Numbered from the stretch's first letter, positions 1 to 6,778 are shown. The stretch: DNA of 8,736 nt from Chitinophaga pinensis (GCA_943323675.2 CALPIR020000092.1:1-8736), one strand, 5' to 3'. Translations and numbers: made by a program. Notes: generated by a model from the letters alone, not told the origin.

Positions 1-165
1 AAATTGCTCCATCTAGTGATAGAAAACAATGGGAAATCTGATGAGTCAATAACTAAAATAGGAATGGGCATTAGAAATATGGAAATGCGTGCCATGAAAA
101 TGAAAGCTGAAATCTGCATTGATTCGAAAAATAAATACAGAATAGAATTAACCAAACGCTTTTAA
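1..165 (+). CDS. Sensor histidine kinase, C-terminal fragment (HATPase domain end)
   Basis: This is an open frame from the first base of the window to a TAA at 163-165, giving the last 54 residues of a protein whose start lies outside. The visible part matches the end of a GHKL-type ATP-binding domain: a degenerate G1-box-like stretch (IENNGK, residues 8-12 region) followed by the G2 box with the typical context GMGIRNMEMRA (residues 21-31), then the last beta strands. This form is common in kinases of the HisKA_3/NarX-like class that pair with LuxR-type regulators. The response regulator gene begins 57 bp downstream on the same strand, so the two are probably co-transcribed and cognate. The sensor domain and phospho-acceptor His are not in the window, so the signal cannot be inferred. 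The kinase call is fairly secure from the G2 context and the neighbour; the subfamily is inference. Confidence 0.8.
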   Translation, partial: KLLHLVIENNGKSDESITKIGMGIRNMEMRAMKMKAEICIDSKNKYRIELTKRF

Positions 166-222
166 CGGTATATGATTATCTATCCATAAAATTGTTTCAA
201 CTAACGAAATTACATTTTAATT

Positions 223-840
223 ATGATCTCTATTTTACTAATTGAAGACGACATTAATATTCAGGAAGCCCTGCGGGAATATTTAGGAAACCAAAAAGAA
301 TTTGAACTCGTTGGTGCTTTTTCTAATGCAGAAAAATTTAGAATATCAACATGGCCTAAAAGTCCTGATGTGGTATTGTTGGATATTAACCTTCCTGGCA
401 TTTCAGGTATTGAACTTATCCCTGAGTTAAAAACAAATTTTCCGAATGCAGCAATTTTGATGCTAAGTGTTAATTACGATAACGATAGTGTTTTTAAATC
501 ATTACAGGCAGGGGCTGATGGTTACTTAAGTAAAGAAACTCCTCTTACTAAAATTAAAGATGCCATTATTGATATTAACAGTGGTGGTTCGCCAATAACT
601 CCAGCAATTGCCCGTAAAGTGTTTGATTTTTTTAATGCCAAGCAAAACATTTCTGAAGATTTAAGCGAACGCGAAAAACAAGTAGTGGATGGCATTGTTG
701 CAGGATTAAGCTACAAACTAGTTGCCGACAACATGAACATATCGATTGATACGGTAAGGAAACATATTAAAAACATATATCGCAAATTACAAATCAACAG
801 CAAGGGCGAATTGATTGCTAGATACCATGGAAAGAAATAA
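223..840 (+). CDS. NarL/FixJ-family response regulator (REC plus LuxR-type HTH)
   Basis: A complete 205-residue DNA-binding response regulator. The N-terminal receiver domain (about residues 2-118) has the acidic pocket E8-D9-D10, the phosphoacceptor D54 in LLDINLPG, the switch Ser at S82, and the conserved K104 in GYLSK. The C-terminal LuxR/GerE helix-turn-helix (about residues 147-201) has the signature LSEREKQVV at its start and the recognition-helix region TVRKHIKNIYRKL. Length and layout are normal for the family. The ATG at 223 starts directly before the first beta strand, so no other start is needed. It follows the histidine kinase fragment by 57 bp and is the likely partner, phosphorylated by that kinase to bind target promoters as a dimer. 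Targets cannot be read from the window: the next gene is convergent and no obvious operator is seen. The family call is firm; the regulon is unknown. Confidence 0.95.
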   Translation: MISILLIEDDINIQEALREYLGNQKEFELVGAFSNAEKFRISTWPKSPDVVLLDINLPGISGIELIPELKTNFPNAAILMLSVNYDNDSVFKSLQAGADGYLSKETPLTKIKDAIIDINSGGSPITPAIARKVFDFFNAKQNISEDLSEREKQVVDGIVAGLSYKLVADNMNISIDTVRKHIKNIYRKLQINSKGELIARYHGKK

Positions 841-859
841 CGCTTTTTTTTAACGTTAT
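837..859. terminator. Weak candidate bidirectional terminator between convergent genes
   Basis: A 6-bp perfect inverted repeat, ATAACG (837-842) and CGTTAT (854-859), is separated by an 11-nt T-rich loop. T-rich sequence follows on the + strand, and TTCTTT follows on the - strand. The two arms contain the stop codons of the convergent genes ending at 840 and 856. The stem is short and AT-rich, so folding would be weak; position rather than strength supports the call. Confidence 0.35.
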
Positions 860-2115
860 GTTTTCATTTTTTTCTTCTTGGCCGAAGGGAACAAAATGTT
901 GTTTAATATCAACCTATATCCCGGTGAGTTGGGATGTAAGTTTAAATCTGTTGGTGGCTCTCCTACCTGGTGTTGGTAATCTTCAGGGTCGTGCCCACCA
1001 TAAAATGTCCAGGTACCTTTGCCCGATGTACCATGTATGTATCGCGCTTCCCCAAGTGTTTTTGTCTCGCCCAAAACCAACACATCACTTTTAATAAACT
1101 GTTTGCGGTAAGCAGTGGTTTGTCCGTAAAAACCTTTTACTACCTTAGTATGATTTTGGCACAACATGGTGGGTACAACATCCCACTTTGCAGAAAAATC
1201 AAACAAGGTAAATACATCGTTTTGTTCAGTTACAGGTCGTGTTTCGGGTGTGTTATCAATATACGAATACTCATATTCGTATGGGTTCATTTTTAATTTA
1301 AAGTCTTTAAACGCAAATGTATTTTGGTAATTTAATTTGCTATCAGCTGTATTGTCTGCTGGGTCGCCATCAAACATCGATTCGCAGATATCTACACCAT
1401 CAGCAGCCAAGGCAATATCATAACTATCGGTAGCGCTGCACATGGCAAATAAAAAGCCTCCTCCCGCAACAAAGTCTCTTATTTTTTTGGCTACGGCCAA
1501 TTTCAACTCACTAACTTTTTTAAATCCATGTTTAGCAGCCATCGCTTCGTTTTCCCTAACCTCTGCTTGGTACCAAGCAGCGTTTTGAAACGAAGCCCAA
1601 AACTTCCCGTACTGGCCTGTAAAATCTTCGTGGTGTAAATGCAACCAATCGTAGGTGGGTAATTTCCCAGTTAACACTTCATCATCAAAAACAGTTTCAT
1701 AAGGTATTTCGGCATAGGTTAAAACCATAGTTACAGCATCATCCCAAGGTTGTTTTGTTTTGGGCGAATACACCGCAATTTTGGGTGCTTTATGCAATTT
1801 AACCAACTCCATGTTTACATCCGATTTGGCAATTTCATTTAATATCAACCCAACCTCTGCTTCACTAATTACCTCGTGTGAAATACCCCTAATTCTACAT
1901 TCCTTTTCTATGGCATCAGTATATGGTAACATAAAACTTCCATCACGGTAGTTTAATAACCAATCTACATCTAAATCTTGTTTAAGAACCCAATAAGCTA
2001 CTCCATATGATTTTAAGTGGTTTTTTTGCGCTAGATCCATAGGTACAAGCACCCTATTTGCACTTGCAGTAAGCATCAAACCCAAGTAAAAAAACAATAA
2101 TGTAAGATGTTTCAT
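856..2115 (-). CDS. Secreted class I glutamine-amidotransferase-like protein of unknown function
   Basis: A 419-residue protein with a clear Sec signal peptide: K3, a hydrophobic run at 4-17, and an Ala-Ser-Ala site ending at 19. It is therefore probably periplasmic. Conserved-looking blocks are QKNHLKSYGVAYWVL (30-44), DVDWLLNYRDGSF (49-61), YDWLHLHHEDFTGQ (155-168), GGGFLFAMCSATD (218-230) and FYGGHDPEDYQHQ (371-383). Cys226 sits where the nucleophile elbow of a class I glutamine-amidotransferase/ThuA-like fold would be, and the GGHD block (H375) resembles the late His of that fold. As I recall, homologues are widespread in Bacteroidota and are often labelled 'asparagine synthetase B'. That name does not fit: there is no N-terminal Cys2 glutaminase domain and no ATP-pyrophosphatase domain. 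It follows the KdsC-like gene by 31 bp and is probably the last gene of a three-gene operon. The ATG at 2115 gives the signal peptide directly. The fold is inferred and the activity is unknown. Confidence 0.85.
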   Translation of the reverse strand: MKHLTLLFFYLGLMLTASANRVLVPMDLAQKNHLKSYGVAYWVLKQDLDVDWLLNYRDGSFMLPYTDAIEKECRIRGISHEVISEAEVGLILNEIAKSDVNMELVKLHKAPKIAVYSPKTKQPWDDAVTMVLTYAEIPYETVFDDEVLTGKLPTYDWLHLHHEDFTGQYGKFWASFQNAAWYQAEVRENEAMAAKHGFKKVSELKLAVAKKIRDFVAGGGFLFAMCSATDSYDIALAADGVDICESMFDGDPADNTADSKLNYQNTFAFKDFKLKMNPYEYEYSYIDNTPETRPVTEQNDVFTLFDFSAKWDVVPTMLCQNHTKVVKGFYGQTTAYRKQFIKSDVLVLGETKTLGEARYIHGTSGKGTWTFYGGHDPEDYQHQVGEPPTDLNLHPNSPGYRLILNNILFPSAKKKKMKT

Positions 2116-2146
2116 ATATTAAGTTTTGTAATATGAATAACGTTGT

Positions 2147-2668
2147 TTAGTTATTAATATTTTCATTTTCAAAACGCATCCATTTCCCTTGACTGCGCAT
2201 CACCATTTCTATCACTTCTCTAACGCAACCATGTCCGCCATTTTTATCGGAAACATACTTAGAAATTTCTTTAATATCATTCACAGCATCTGCCGGGCAG
2301 CAGGGAATACCGACTAATTGCATCACTTCATAATCAGGCAAATCATCACCCACATAAAGTATTTCTTCAGGTTTAACCCCAATTTCTTCACACAATTGAG
2401 TAAGCATGTCTACCTTATTTTTAACCCCTAAATAGATGTGTTTTATTTTTAAAAACTCTAATCTTTTGCGCACGCCAAGTTGATTACCTCCGCTTATAAT
2501 AGCCACATGAAAACCGGCAAGTAAAGCACGCTCTATTCCATAACCATCTTTAATATTAAATGCCCTAGCTTGTTCGCCACTTTCTAATGCAAGGGTCATT
2601 CCATCTGTTAAAACACCATCAACATCAAACACAAAACACTTAATATTTTCTAATACTATATTCACCAT
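2147..2668 (-). CDS. kdsC: KdsC-like HAD phosphatase (3-deoxy-D-manno-octulosonate 8-phosphate phosphatase family)
   Basis: A 173-residue cytoplasmic HAD-superfamily phosphatase of the small, cap-less KdsC/YrbI type, which works as a tetramer in the family. In this family it releases phosphate from Kdo-8-phosphate to give Kdo for lipopolysaccharide inner core. Motif I is FDVDGVLTDG with nucleophile D15 and acid/base D17. Motif II is centred on S59 (IISGG). The motif III lysine is K85, and motif IV is GDDLPD with D108, D109 and D112. The C-terminal stretch GGHGCVREVIE (from about 144) matches the tail that closes the neighbouring active site in KdsC. Motif II carries SGG where proteobacterial KdsC has TGR, so a related sugar phosphate is possible. 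The ATG at 2668 is 7 bp after the stop of the DUF2520 gene, with a weak GAGA upstream, so the two are surely co-transcribed. The family is firm; the exact substrate is inferred. Confidence 0.88.
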   Translation of the reverse strand: MVNIVLENIKCFVFDVDGVLTDGMTLALESGEQARAFNIKDGYGIERALLAGFHVAIISGGNQLGVRKRLEFLKIKHIYLGVKNKVDMLTQLCEEIGVKPEEILYVGDDLPDYEVMQLVGIPCCPADAVNDIKEISKYVSDKNGGHGCVREVIEMVMRSQGKWMRFENENINN

Positions 2669-2675
2669 GTCTCTA

Positions 2676-3455
2676 TCATTTATTTTTAGTTGAATTTACA
2701 TGAAACTCGCGTATGCTTTTGCTAAGTAATTCATAAATTTGCCGATACTCAGGGTATTTCTGCAACACTTCTAGATGTGCAGAAATAGTGGCAGTATCAT
2801 TTCTAACAACAGGTCCAGTTTGTACATCAATAGGATTATGTGTTACTGCATTTTGAGCTGTTTGCAAAATAATAGGTTTCAATAAATCGAACGACAATTG
2901 GTGCTGCTCCAGCAATTGTTTTGCAACAGCAAATAAGTGGTTAGAGAAATTATTGGCAAACACCGCTGCAACATGCAAAGCTTGGCGTTGATGAGTATTT
3001 GCCACTTGTACCTTTTTACTGATACTTGAAGCAAAATGCCACAATATTTTTTCGTCTTCGAGATTTGATGCTTCTATTAAAAAAGGAACATTATTTAAAT
3101 CAGTTGTTGAGTTTTTATTAAACGTTTGTAAACCGTAAAAAACCCCGTATCGTTTATTGTTGCTTAAAGCATCCATAGCAGTAAATCCTGATGTATGCAA
3201 TACCAATCCATTTACCTTTAATTGGTTTGAAACACTTTCAATAGCATTATCACTAACAGCAATTAAGTACAAATCGGCATTGGTAGGTAGTTTATTAAAG
3301 TTGTTCATTGCATCACCACCCACTTCAACTGCAAGTTTTTGTGCATGATTTAAATTACGACTATAAACGGCCGTAATTGAAATGCCCGTGTTTACAAATG
3401 CTTTTGCAAAACAAGTGGCTACGTTTCCCGATCCTATGATAACAGCAGTTTTCAA
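2676..3455 (-). CDS. Rossmann-fold and DUF2520 domain protein (predicted NAD(P)-dependent dehydrogenase-like)
   Basis: A 259-residue protein of the Rossmann-like plus DUF2520 family. The N-terminal dinucleotide-binding domain starts at once with AVIIGSGNVA (4-13, the GxGxxA loop) and continues with AVYSRN (29-34) after the second strand, much like F420/NADP or ProC-type oxidoreductases. The all-helical DUF2520 part carries YGLQTF (107-112), a HVAAVFANNFSNHL stretch near 161-174, and the diagnostic QTGPVVRNDTATISAHL around 217-233. No in-frame ATG exists upstream before a stop, so the TTG at 3453-3455 is taken as the start; it places the protein's first strand where the family begins. It is the first gene of the leftward operon, 7 bp before the KdsC-like gene. 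DUF2520 and a KdsC-like phosphatase are commonly neighbours in Bacteroidota. The biochemical role is not established; the domain assignment is secure. Confidence 0.9.
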   Translation of the reverse strand: MKTAVIIGSGNVATCFAKAFVNTGISITAVYSRNLNHAQKLAVEVGGDAMNNFNKLPTNADLYLIAVSDNAIESVSNQLKVNGLVLHTSGFTAMDALSNNKRYGVFYGLQTFNKNSTTDLNNVPFLIEASNLEDEKILWHFASSISKKVQVANTHQRQALHVAAVFANNFSNHLFAVAKQLLEQHQLSFDLLKPIILQTAQNAVTHNPIDVQTGPVVRNDTATISAHLEVLQKYPEYRQIYELLSKSIREFHVNSTKNK

Positions 3456-3482
3456 TAAAATTATCTTATAACAATTTAAGCA

Positions 3483-3514
3483 TAAACATAATTAATTTAC
3501 ACCTTCTAGGCAAA
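3483..3514 (-). promoter_or_regulatory. Candidate Bacteroidota-type promoter for the DUF2520-kdsC operon
   Basis: Read on the - strand there is TTTG (3511-3514), a 20-nt spacer, then TATGTTTA (3483-3490). This is the Bacteroidota TTTG / TANNTTTG pattern with one mismatch in the -7 element. It would start RNA near 3478, giving a leader of about 23 nt before the TTG start at 3455. Such AT-rich matches occur by chance, so support comes mainly from spacing and position. Confidence 0.5.
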
Positions 3515-3623
3515 TTGAATGGCTAATGGTTGATAGGTTGTTTATTAAGTATAAATAATCCCATTTTAAATCATACCCAATGTAAACTCAATGAGTGAAT
3601 ATTCTGATATCAACGTCCTAAAC

Positions 3624-6023
3624 CTAATTTCGCACACGTTGATGTTCGGATAATCTGCGCCAAATGGCCAACAGGAAACCTATAATCATGATAATCGTTC
3701 CTGCCCAAACAAAATTTATCCAAGGAAATACTATGGCTTTCATAATAATAAAATCGCCACTGGTATCCTGCTCAGCAGTTTCTATGGTTATGGTTTTGGT
3801 TTGAGGATTAACCCCCATAAACTTAAACCTCAGCTTCGCTTCATCAACAATACTTTCAAACTTAATCTCTGAATTCTCGCGTATTCCGTACATTGGAGTA
3901 GCACTGTAAGTGCCATTTAATGCATAAACTTTTAATTCTGCAGCAATTAATAAACTCAAATTCTTAACATCTAAGTTAGTCTCCTTTGCGTTAGAGTTTA
4001 TATTCTCTAATACAGCATAACCATTATTGGTGTATATGGTATCGCCAAGTTTAACTTCATGTAATTTTTCATGAACAAACTTGGTTGTTTTTTCTTTCGG
4101 AACAGAACTTACGTATGTAAATACATCATGGCTGATGTAATGTTTGGTATCAGGGTTGGCTACCAACCCCATTTTAGGATTGATTTGCGCATTTGGATAT
4201 AAATCAAATTCATAATCAACCTCATTAGAATTTGGTTTTATTTTTTTATAATGTACTTGAAAGTAATTATTAACCCATTTTGTTGAGTCGGCCTTGTACT
4301 CAATTTCATAATCACCCATACGCAATGCTTTACCTTTTTCAAGGTACACATGCTCCATATTGGCTTGCGCATCAAACTCGGGGTTTAATTGCATACCGCT
4401 TTGATTGATTGAAATTACTTGTTTATTAGCAGAAGAAACCAATACGCCAACTAAAACAATTCCAAAACCGATGTGTGCAACATTTGCTCCAGCCATTTTA
4501 AACTTACCGGTTAAATAAGGACGCATGGTAAATAGGTTTGCTACAATTGCATAAATAGAAGCAAACATTAACCCAACATAAAACCAATTTTTAAGTTCGA
4601 ATAAAAACATGGCTGCAACAGATAGTACAATTGATATGGCAGCTTGAGTTAAGATATTAATCAATGCTTCCTTGGTATTTTTTTTATATTTTAACAATTG
4701 ACCAATACCAGTTAGCAATGCAATGATGATGGCCATTGGCATTTGCCATTTATTATAATGCTGAATAACATCGCTAGGAGGAGCCATATTGGTTCCAAAT
4801 ACTTTGTTAAACACAGGAAGTGATGTGGTTAGTATTATTTGAAATGCTGAAATAGTTAGCACCAAACTACCAATAAACATCCAGAATTCGCGTGTGTAAG
4901 CATCTTCATCTTTGGCGCTTCGTGGCAACTCTTTCCACCGTTTTACCAACATGAAAATTGATAAGCCAAGAAAAACAAACATAAACAATAGAAGCTGACC
5001 GCTCATGCCTAAGTCTGTAAATGAGTGAACCGATGCATTTCCTAAAATACCACTGCGGGTTAAGAAAGTTGCGTATAAAACCAATAAGAAAGTTGCAATA
5101 ATCAGTATCATGCCAACTATTAAGGCATTACCTGTTGTTTTGTAAATAATCATGACGTGTACTCCGGCAATTAAAATTAACCAAGGTACAAGCGATGCAT
5201 TTTCTACTGGATCCCATGCCCAATATCCACCAAAGCTTAAACTTTCATAAGCCCAGAAGCCCCCCATAATAATACCAGTACCCAGAACCATCACACTAAT
5301 TAATGCCCATGGCAAAGCTGGCTTAACCCAACCTACATAATCACGTTTCCATAAACCTGCTATTACATAAGCAAAAGGAACAATAGTAGTAGCAAATCCA
5401 AAAAACAAGGTGGGTGGGTGAATAACCATCCAATAATTTTGTAACAAAGGATTTAAACCGTTTCCATCTTTTATTTTACTAAGGTAATCTGCTTGTTTAA
5501 ATATTGGACCTTCGATTGCATTACGCAACAATTCAAAAGGACTGCTGCCAATTTTATATCCTAAAATTTTAACCCCGATAAGCATGGATGTAAGTACAAT
5601 TTGACACATCATTACAACCGCCATTACTTCAAACTTCCACGACTTGGCTGTACGCACCAATATGTTACCAATTACCACATGCCAAAAAATCCATAACAGA
5701 AAACTTCCTTCTTGTCCTTCCCAAAAACATGACACCATGTACTCAAGTGGTAAGTCAGTAGACGAATGTTGCCAAGCATAATGGTACTCGAACAAATGCA
5801 AACGAATAATTAAAAACAACATCAAAACAATACTTAACACCGAAAAAGTGTGGGTATAAAATGCGGCTGTTGCTATTTTTTGCCACGATTTCTCCTCGGG
5901 GTTGTTAGCAGCAAATAAATAGGCAAAGGTTGCGATAATAGCTGTACCAAATGAAACTACAACGGCCAAATGCCCAAGGTTTCCATATATCAGGCGTTCG
6001 CCAATAAATTGTACTTCGTTCAC
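3624..6023 (-). CDS. ccmF: Cytochrome c maturation heme lyase CcmF
   Basis: A large polytopic inner-membrane protein of 799 residues that ligates heme from holo-CcmE to CxxCH apocytochromes on the periplasmic side. Key features, counted from the GTG at 6023: IHPPTLFFGF with H202; the WWD heme-handling loop GGYWAWDPVENASLVPW (265-281) followed by H289; RSGILGNASVHSF with H333; and NVAHIGFGIVLVG with H517. These correspond to the four His positions known to matter in proteobacterial CcmF. After a helix near 515-531 comes a long soluble, presumably periplasmic, domain (about 532-765), then a last membrane helix (about 771-788). It is longer than the roughly 650-residue proteobacterial form, as is usual in Bacteroidota. 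Start choice: no in-frame ATG exists. A TTG at 6053 would add 10 residues and has AAAGG 6 nt upstream, but homologues begin close to the QFIGE segment, and that TTG lies inside a possible -7 box; I prefer GTG. A terminator separates it from ccmE. Confidence 0.93.
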   Translation of the reverse strand: MNEVQFIGERLIYGNLGHLAVVVSFGTAIIATFAYLFAANNPEEKSWQKIATAAFYTHTFSVLSIVLMLFLIIRLHLFEYHYAWQHSSTDLPLEYMVSCFWEGQEGSFLLWIFWHVVIGNILVRTAKSWKFEVMAVVMMCQIVLTSMLIGVKILGYKIGSSPFELLRNAIEGPIFKQADYLSKIKDGNGLNPLLQNYWMVIHPPTLFFGFATTIVPFAYVIAGLWKRDYVGWVKPALPWALISVMVLGTGIIMGGFWAYESLSFGGYWAWDPVENASLVPWLILIAGVHVMIIYKTTGNALIVGMILIIATFLLVLYATFLTRSGILGNASVHSFTDLGMSGQLLLFMFVFLGLSIFMLVKRWKELPRSAKDEDAYTREFWMFIGSLVLTISAFQIILTTSLPVFNKVFGTNMAPPSDVIQHYNKWQMPMAIIIALLTGIGQLLKYKKNTKEALINILTQAAISIVLSVAAMFLFELKNWFYVGLMFASIYAIVANLFTMRPYLTGKFKMAGANVAHIGFGIVLVGVLVSSANKQVISINQSGMQLNPEFDAQANMEHVYLEKGKALRMGDYEIEYKADSTKWVNNYFQVHYKKIKPNSNEVDYEFDLYPNAQINPKMGLVANPDTKHYISHDVFTYVSSVPKEKTTKFVHEKLHEVKLGDTIYTNNGYAVLENINSNAKETNLDVKNLSLLIAAELKVYALNGTYSATPMYGIRENSEIKFESIVDEAKLRFKFMGVNPQTKTITIETAEQDTSGDFIIMKAIVFPWINFVWAGTIIMIIGFLLAIWRRLSEHQRVRN

Positions 6024-6050
6024 GATATAAAATGCATTAATAATTAGCTG

Positions 6051-6058
6051 CAAAAATA
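6051..6058 (-). promoter_or_regulatory. Candidate -7 promoter element for ccmF
   Basis: On the - strand TATTTTTG is a full match to the Bacteroidota -7 element TANNTTTG. RNA would start near 6045, leaving a leader of about 20 nt before the GTG start of ccmF at 6023 and excluding the TTG at 6053 from translation. No well-spaced -33 TTG is present: the nearest TTTG (6072-6075) is only 13 nt away, shorter than the usual 17-23. A separate promoter is expected here because a terminator lies just upstream. Confidence 0.35.
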
Positions 6059-6160
6059 ACCTTTAAAACCACAAAAAAGCTTTGTTGTATGCTTATTTTA
6101 CACTTGGTTATAATATTAGGTTATGTAGTGCAGTTGAACTTTGTTAAAAAAATAGATACC

Positions 6161-6195
6161 AATAAAAAAGCCCAACTAATTTAACTAGTTGGGCT
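6161..6195 (-). terminator. Rho-independent terminator after ccmE
   Basis: A perfect 10-bp inverted repeat, AGCCCAACTA (6169-6178) and TAGTTGGGCT (6186-6195), has a 7-nt loop. Read on the - strand the stem is followed directly by a run of six T and then ATT. It starts 24 bp after the stop codon of ccmE. There is no T run on the + side, so it acts for leftward transcription and would stop or reduce read-through from ccmCDE into ccmF. Confidence 0.9.
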
Positions 6196-6219
6196 GGACA
6201 ATCTTTTATATATAAGTAT

Positions 6220-6606
6220 TTACTCTTGAGGCGCTTGCCCTTCATTATACTTACTTGGGCATTTTAATAAAATTTTATTGGCTTCAAAACAATCGCCATT
6301 CATTTTGCCAATAATTACCACTTTTTCGCTGCGTTCAAAATCAGCAGGTTCAGGCGCTCTGTATACTACTTTACTTTCTTTACCCTGCTCATCTATTAAA
6401 TAAAAAGTAAATAAGTTGGCATCTAATTGCGGATTATACTCACGTGGTTTTTCTTTGTTTAAAACACCAACCACATGGTACTCTTTATCGGGATTTTCAG
6501 CTGCTTTAGTAAAACCCTCGTATGTACTTGAATCACCATAAGTGCTAATTATAGCGCCAATAGCAACAGCTATTAAAGCGATGATAATAATATGCGTCTT
6601 TTTCAT
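6220..6606 (-). CDS. ccmE: Cytochrome c maturation heme chaperone CcmE, Cys-x3-Tyr variant
   Basis: A 128-residue membrane-anchored periplasmic heme chaperone. An N-terminal signal anchor (residues 4-20) precedes an OB-fold-like beta-barrel domain (about 40-115) containing YHVVGVLN (43-50), FTFYLID (66-72) and VVIIGKMNGDCFEANKILLK (96-115). The distal motif is KCPSKY (115-120). In proteobacterial CcmE the heme-binding motif is H-x3-Y with a covalent bond from His; here Cys116 (codon 6259-6261) stands at that His and Tyr120 is kept. Cys-x3-Tyr CcmE proteins are known from other lineages, including some sulfate reducers and archaea, and I believe they are usual in Bacteroidota. An extra Cys106 lies in the barrel. 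The gene starts 4 bp after ccmD ends and is followed by a terminator, so it closes the ccmCDE unit. The ATG at 6606 leads straight into the anchor. Family call firm; heme chemistry inferred. Confidence 0.93.
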   Translation of the reverse strand: MKKTHIIIIALIAVAIGAIISTYGDSSTYEGFTKAAENPDKEYHVVGVLNKEKPREYNPQLDANLFTFYLIDEQGKESKVVYRAPEPADFERSEKVVIIGKMNGDCFEANKILLKCPSKYNEGQAPQE

Positions 6607-6610
6607 CGCG

Positions 6611-6778
6611 CTATTTTTTTTCTAGTTTAGAAAGTTTTCTGTCGATACTAATTAAGTAACCAACAATACCAAGAAATATAACGGCAATAACAGCTATAGT
6701 AACTTCAAATTTATGAGTTGCAACTTGCTCAGTGGAAACTTGTGTTTGTAACAAGATTGTATTAAGAATACTATTCAT
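6611..6778 (-). CDS. ccmD: CcmD-like small membrane protein
   Basis: A 55-codon gene found by reading the gap between ccmC and ccmE. It starts at ATG 6776-6778 and ends at TAG 6611-6613. The protein has a short polar N-terminus, one hydrophobic helix (about residues 27-45, VTIAVIAVIFLGIVGYLIS), then the charged tail DRKLSKLEKK (46-55). That order, one helix followed by a basic amphipathic cytoplasmic tail with a DRK-x-SKLE pattern, is the usual form of CcmD. CcmD helps CcmC and the CcmAB transporter release holo-CcmE. The start overlaps the end of ccmC by 8 bp (6771-6778) in a different frame, and the stop is 4 bp before the ATG of ccmE, so translational coupling is likely. Primary sequence of CcmD is poorly conserved, so the name rests on position, size and topology together. 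Confidence 0.85.
   Translation of the reverse strand: MNSILNTILLQTQVSTEQVATHKFEVTIAVIAVIFLGIVGYLISIDRKLSKLEKK

Noticed and set aside
211..218. TACATTTT as a separate promoter for the response regulator
   Set aside because: The -7 match is imperfect, the spacing to TTG (192-194) is only 16 nt, and RNA would start at the ATG itself. Co-transcription with the kinase is simpler.
858..1296. Two overlapping + strand frames opposite the end of the secreted amidotransferase-like gene
   Set aside because: They lie wholly antisense to a well-supported gene, show no recognisable domain and look like shadows of its codon use.
856..2115. Calling this gene asparagine synthetase B
   Set aside because: The protein has a signal peptide and lacks both the N-terminal Cys glutaminase and the ATP-pyrophosphatase synthetase domains that define that enzyme.
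3456..3623. A terminator or small gene between ccmF and the DUF2520 gene
   Set aside because: Only short AT-rich inverted repeats are present (for example TTTAT / ATAAA and the palindrome TGATATCA), with no GC stem and T run, and no frame of useful length.
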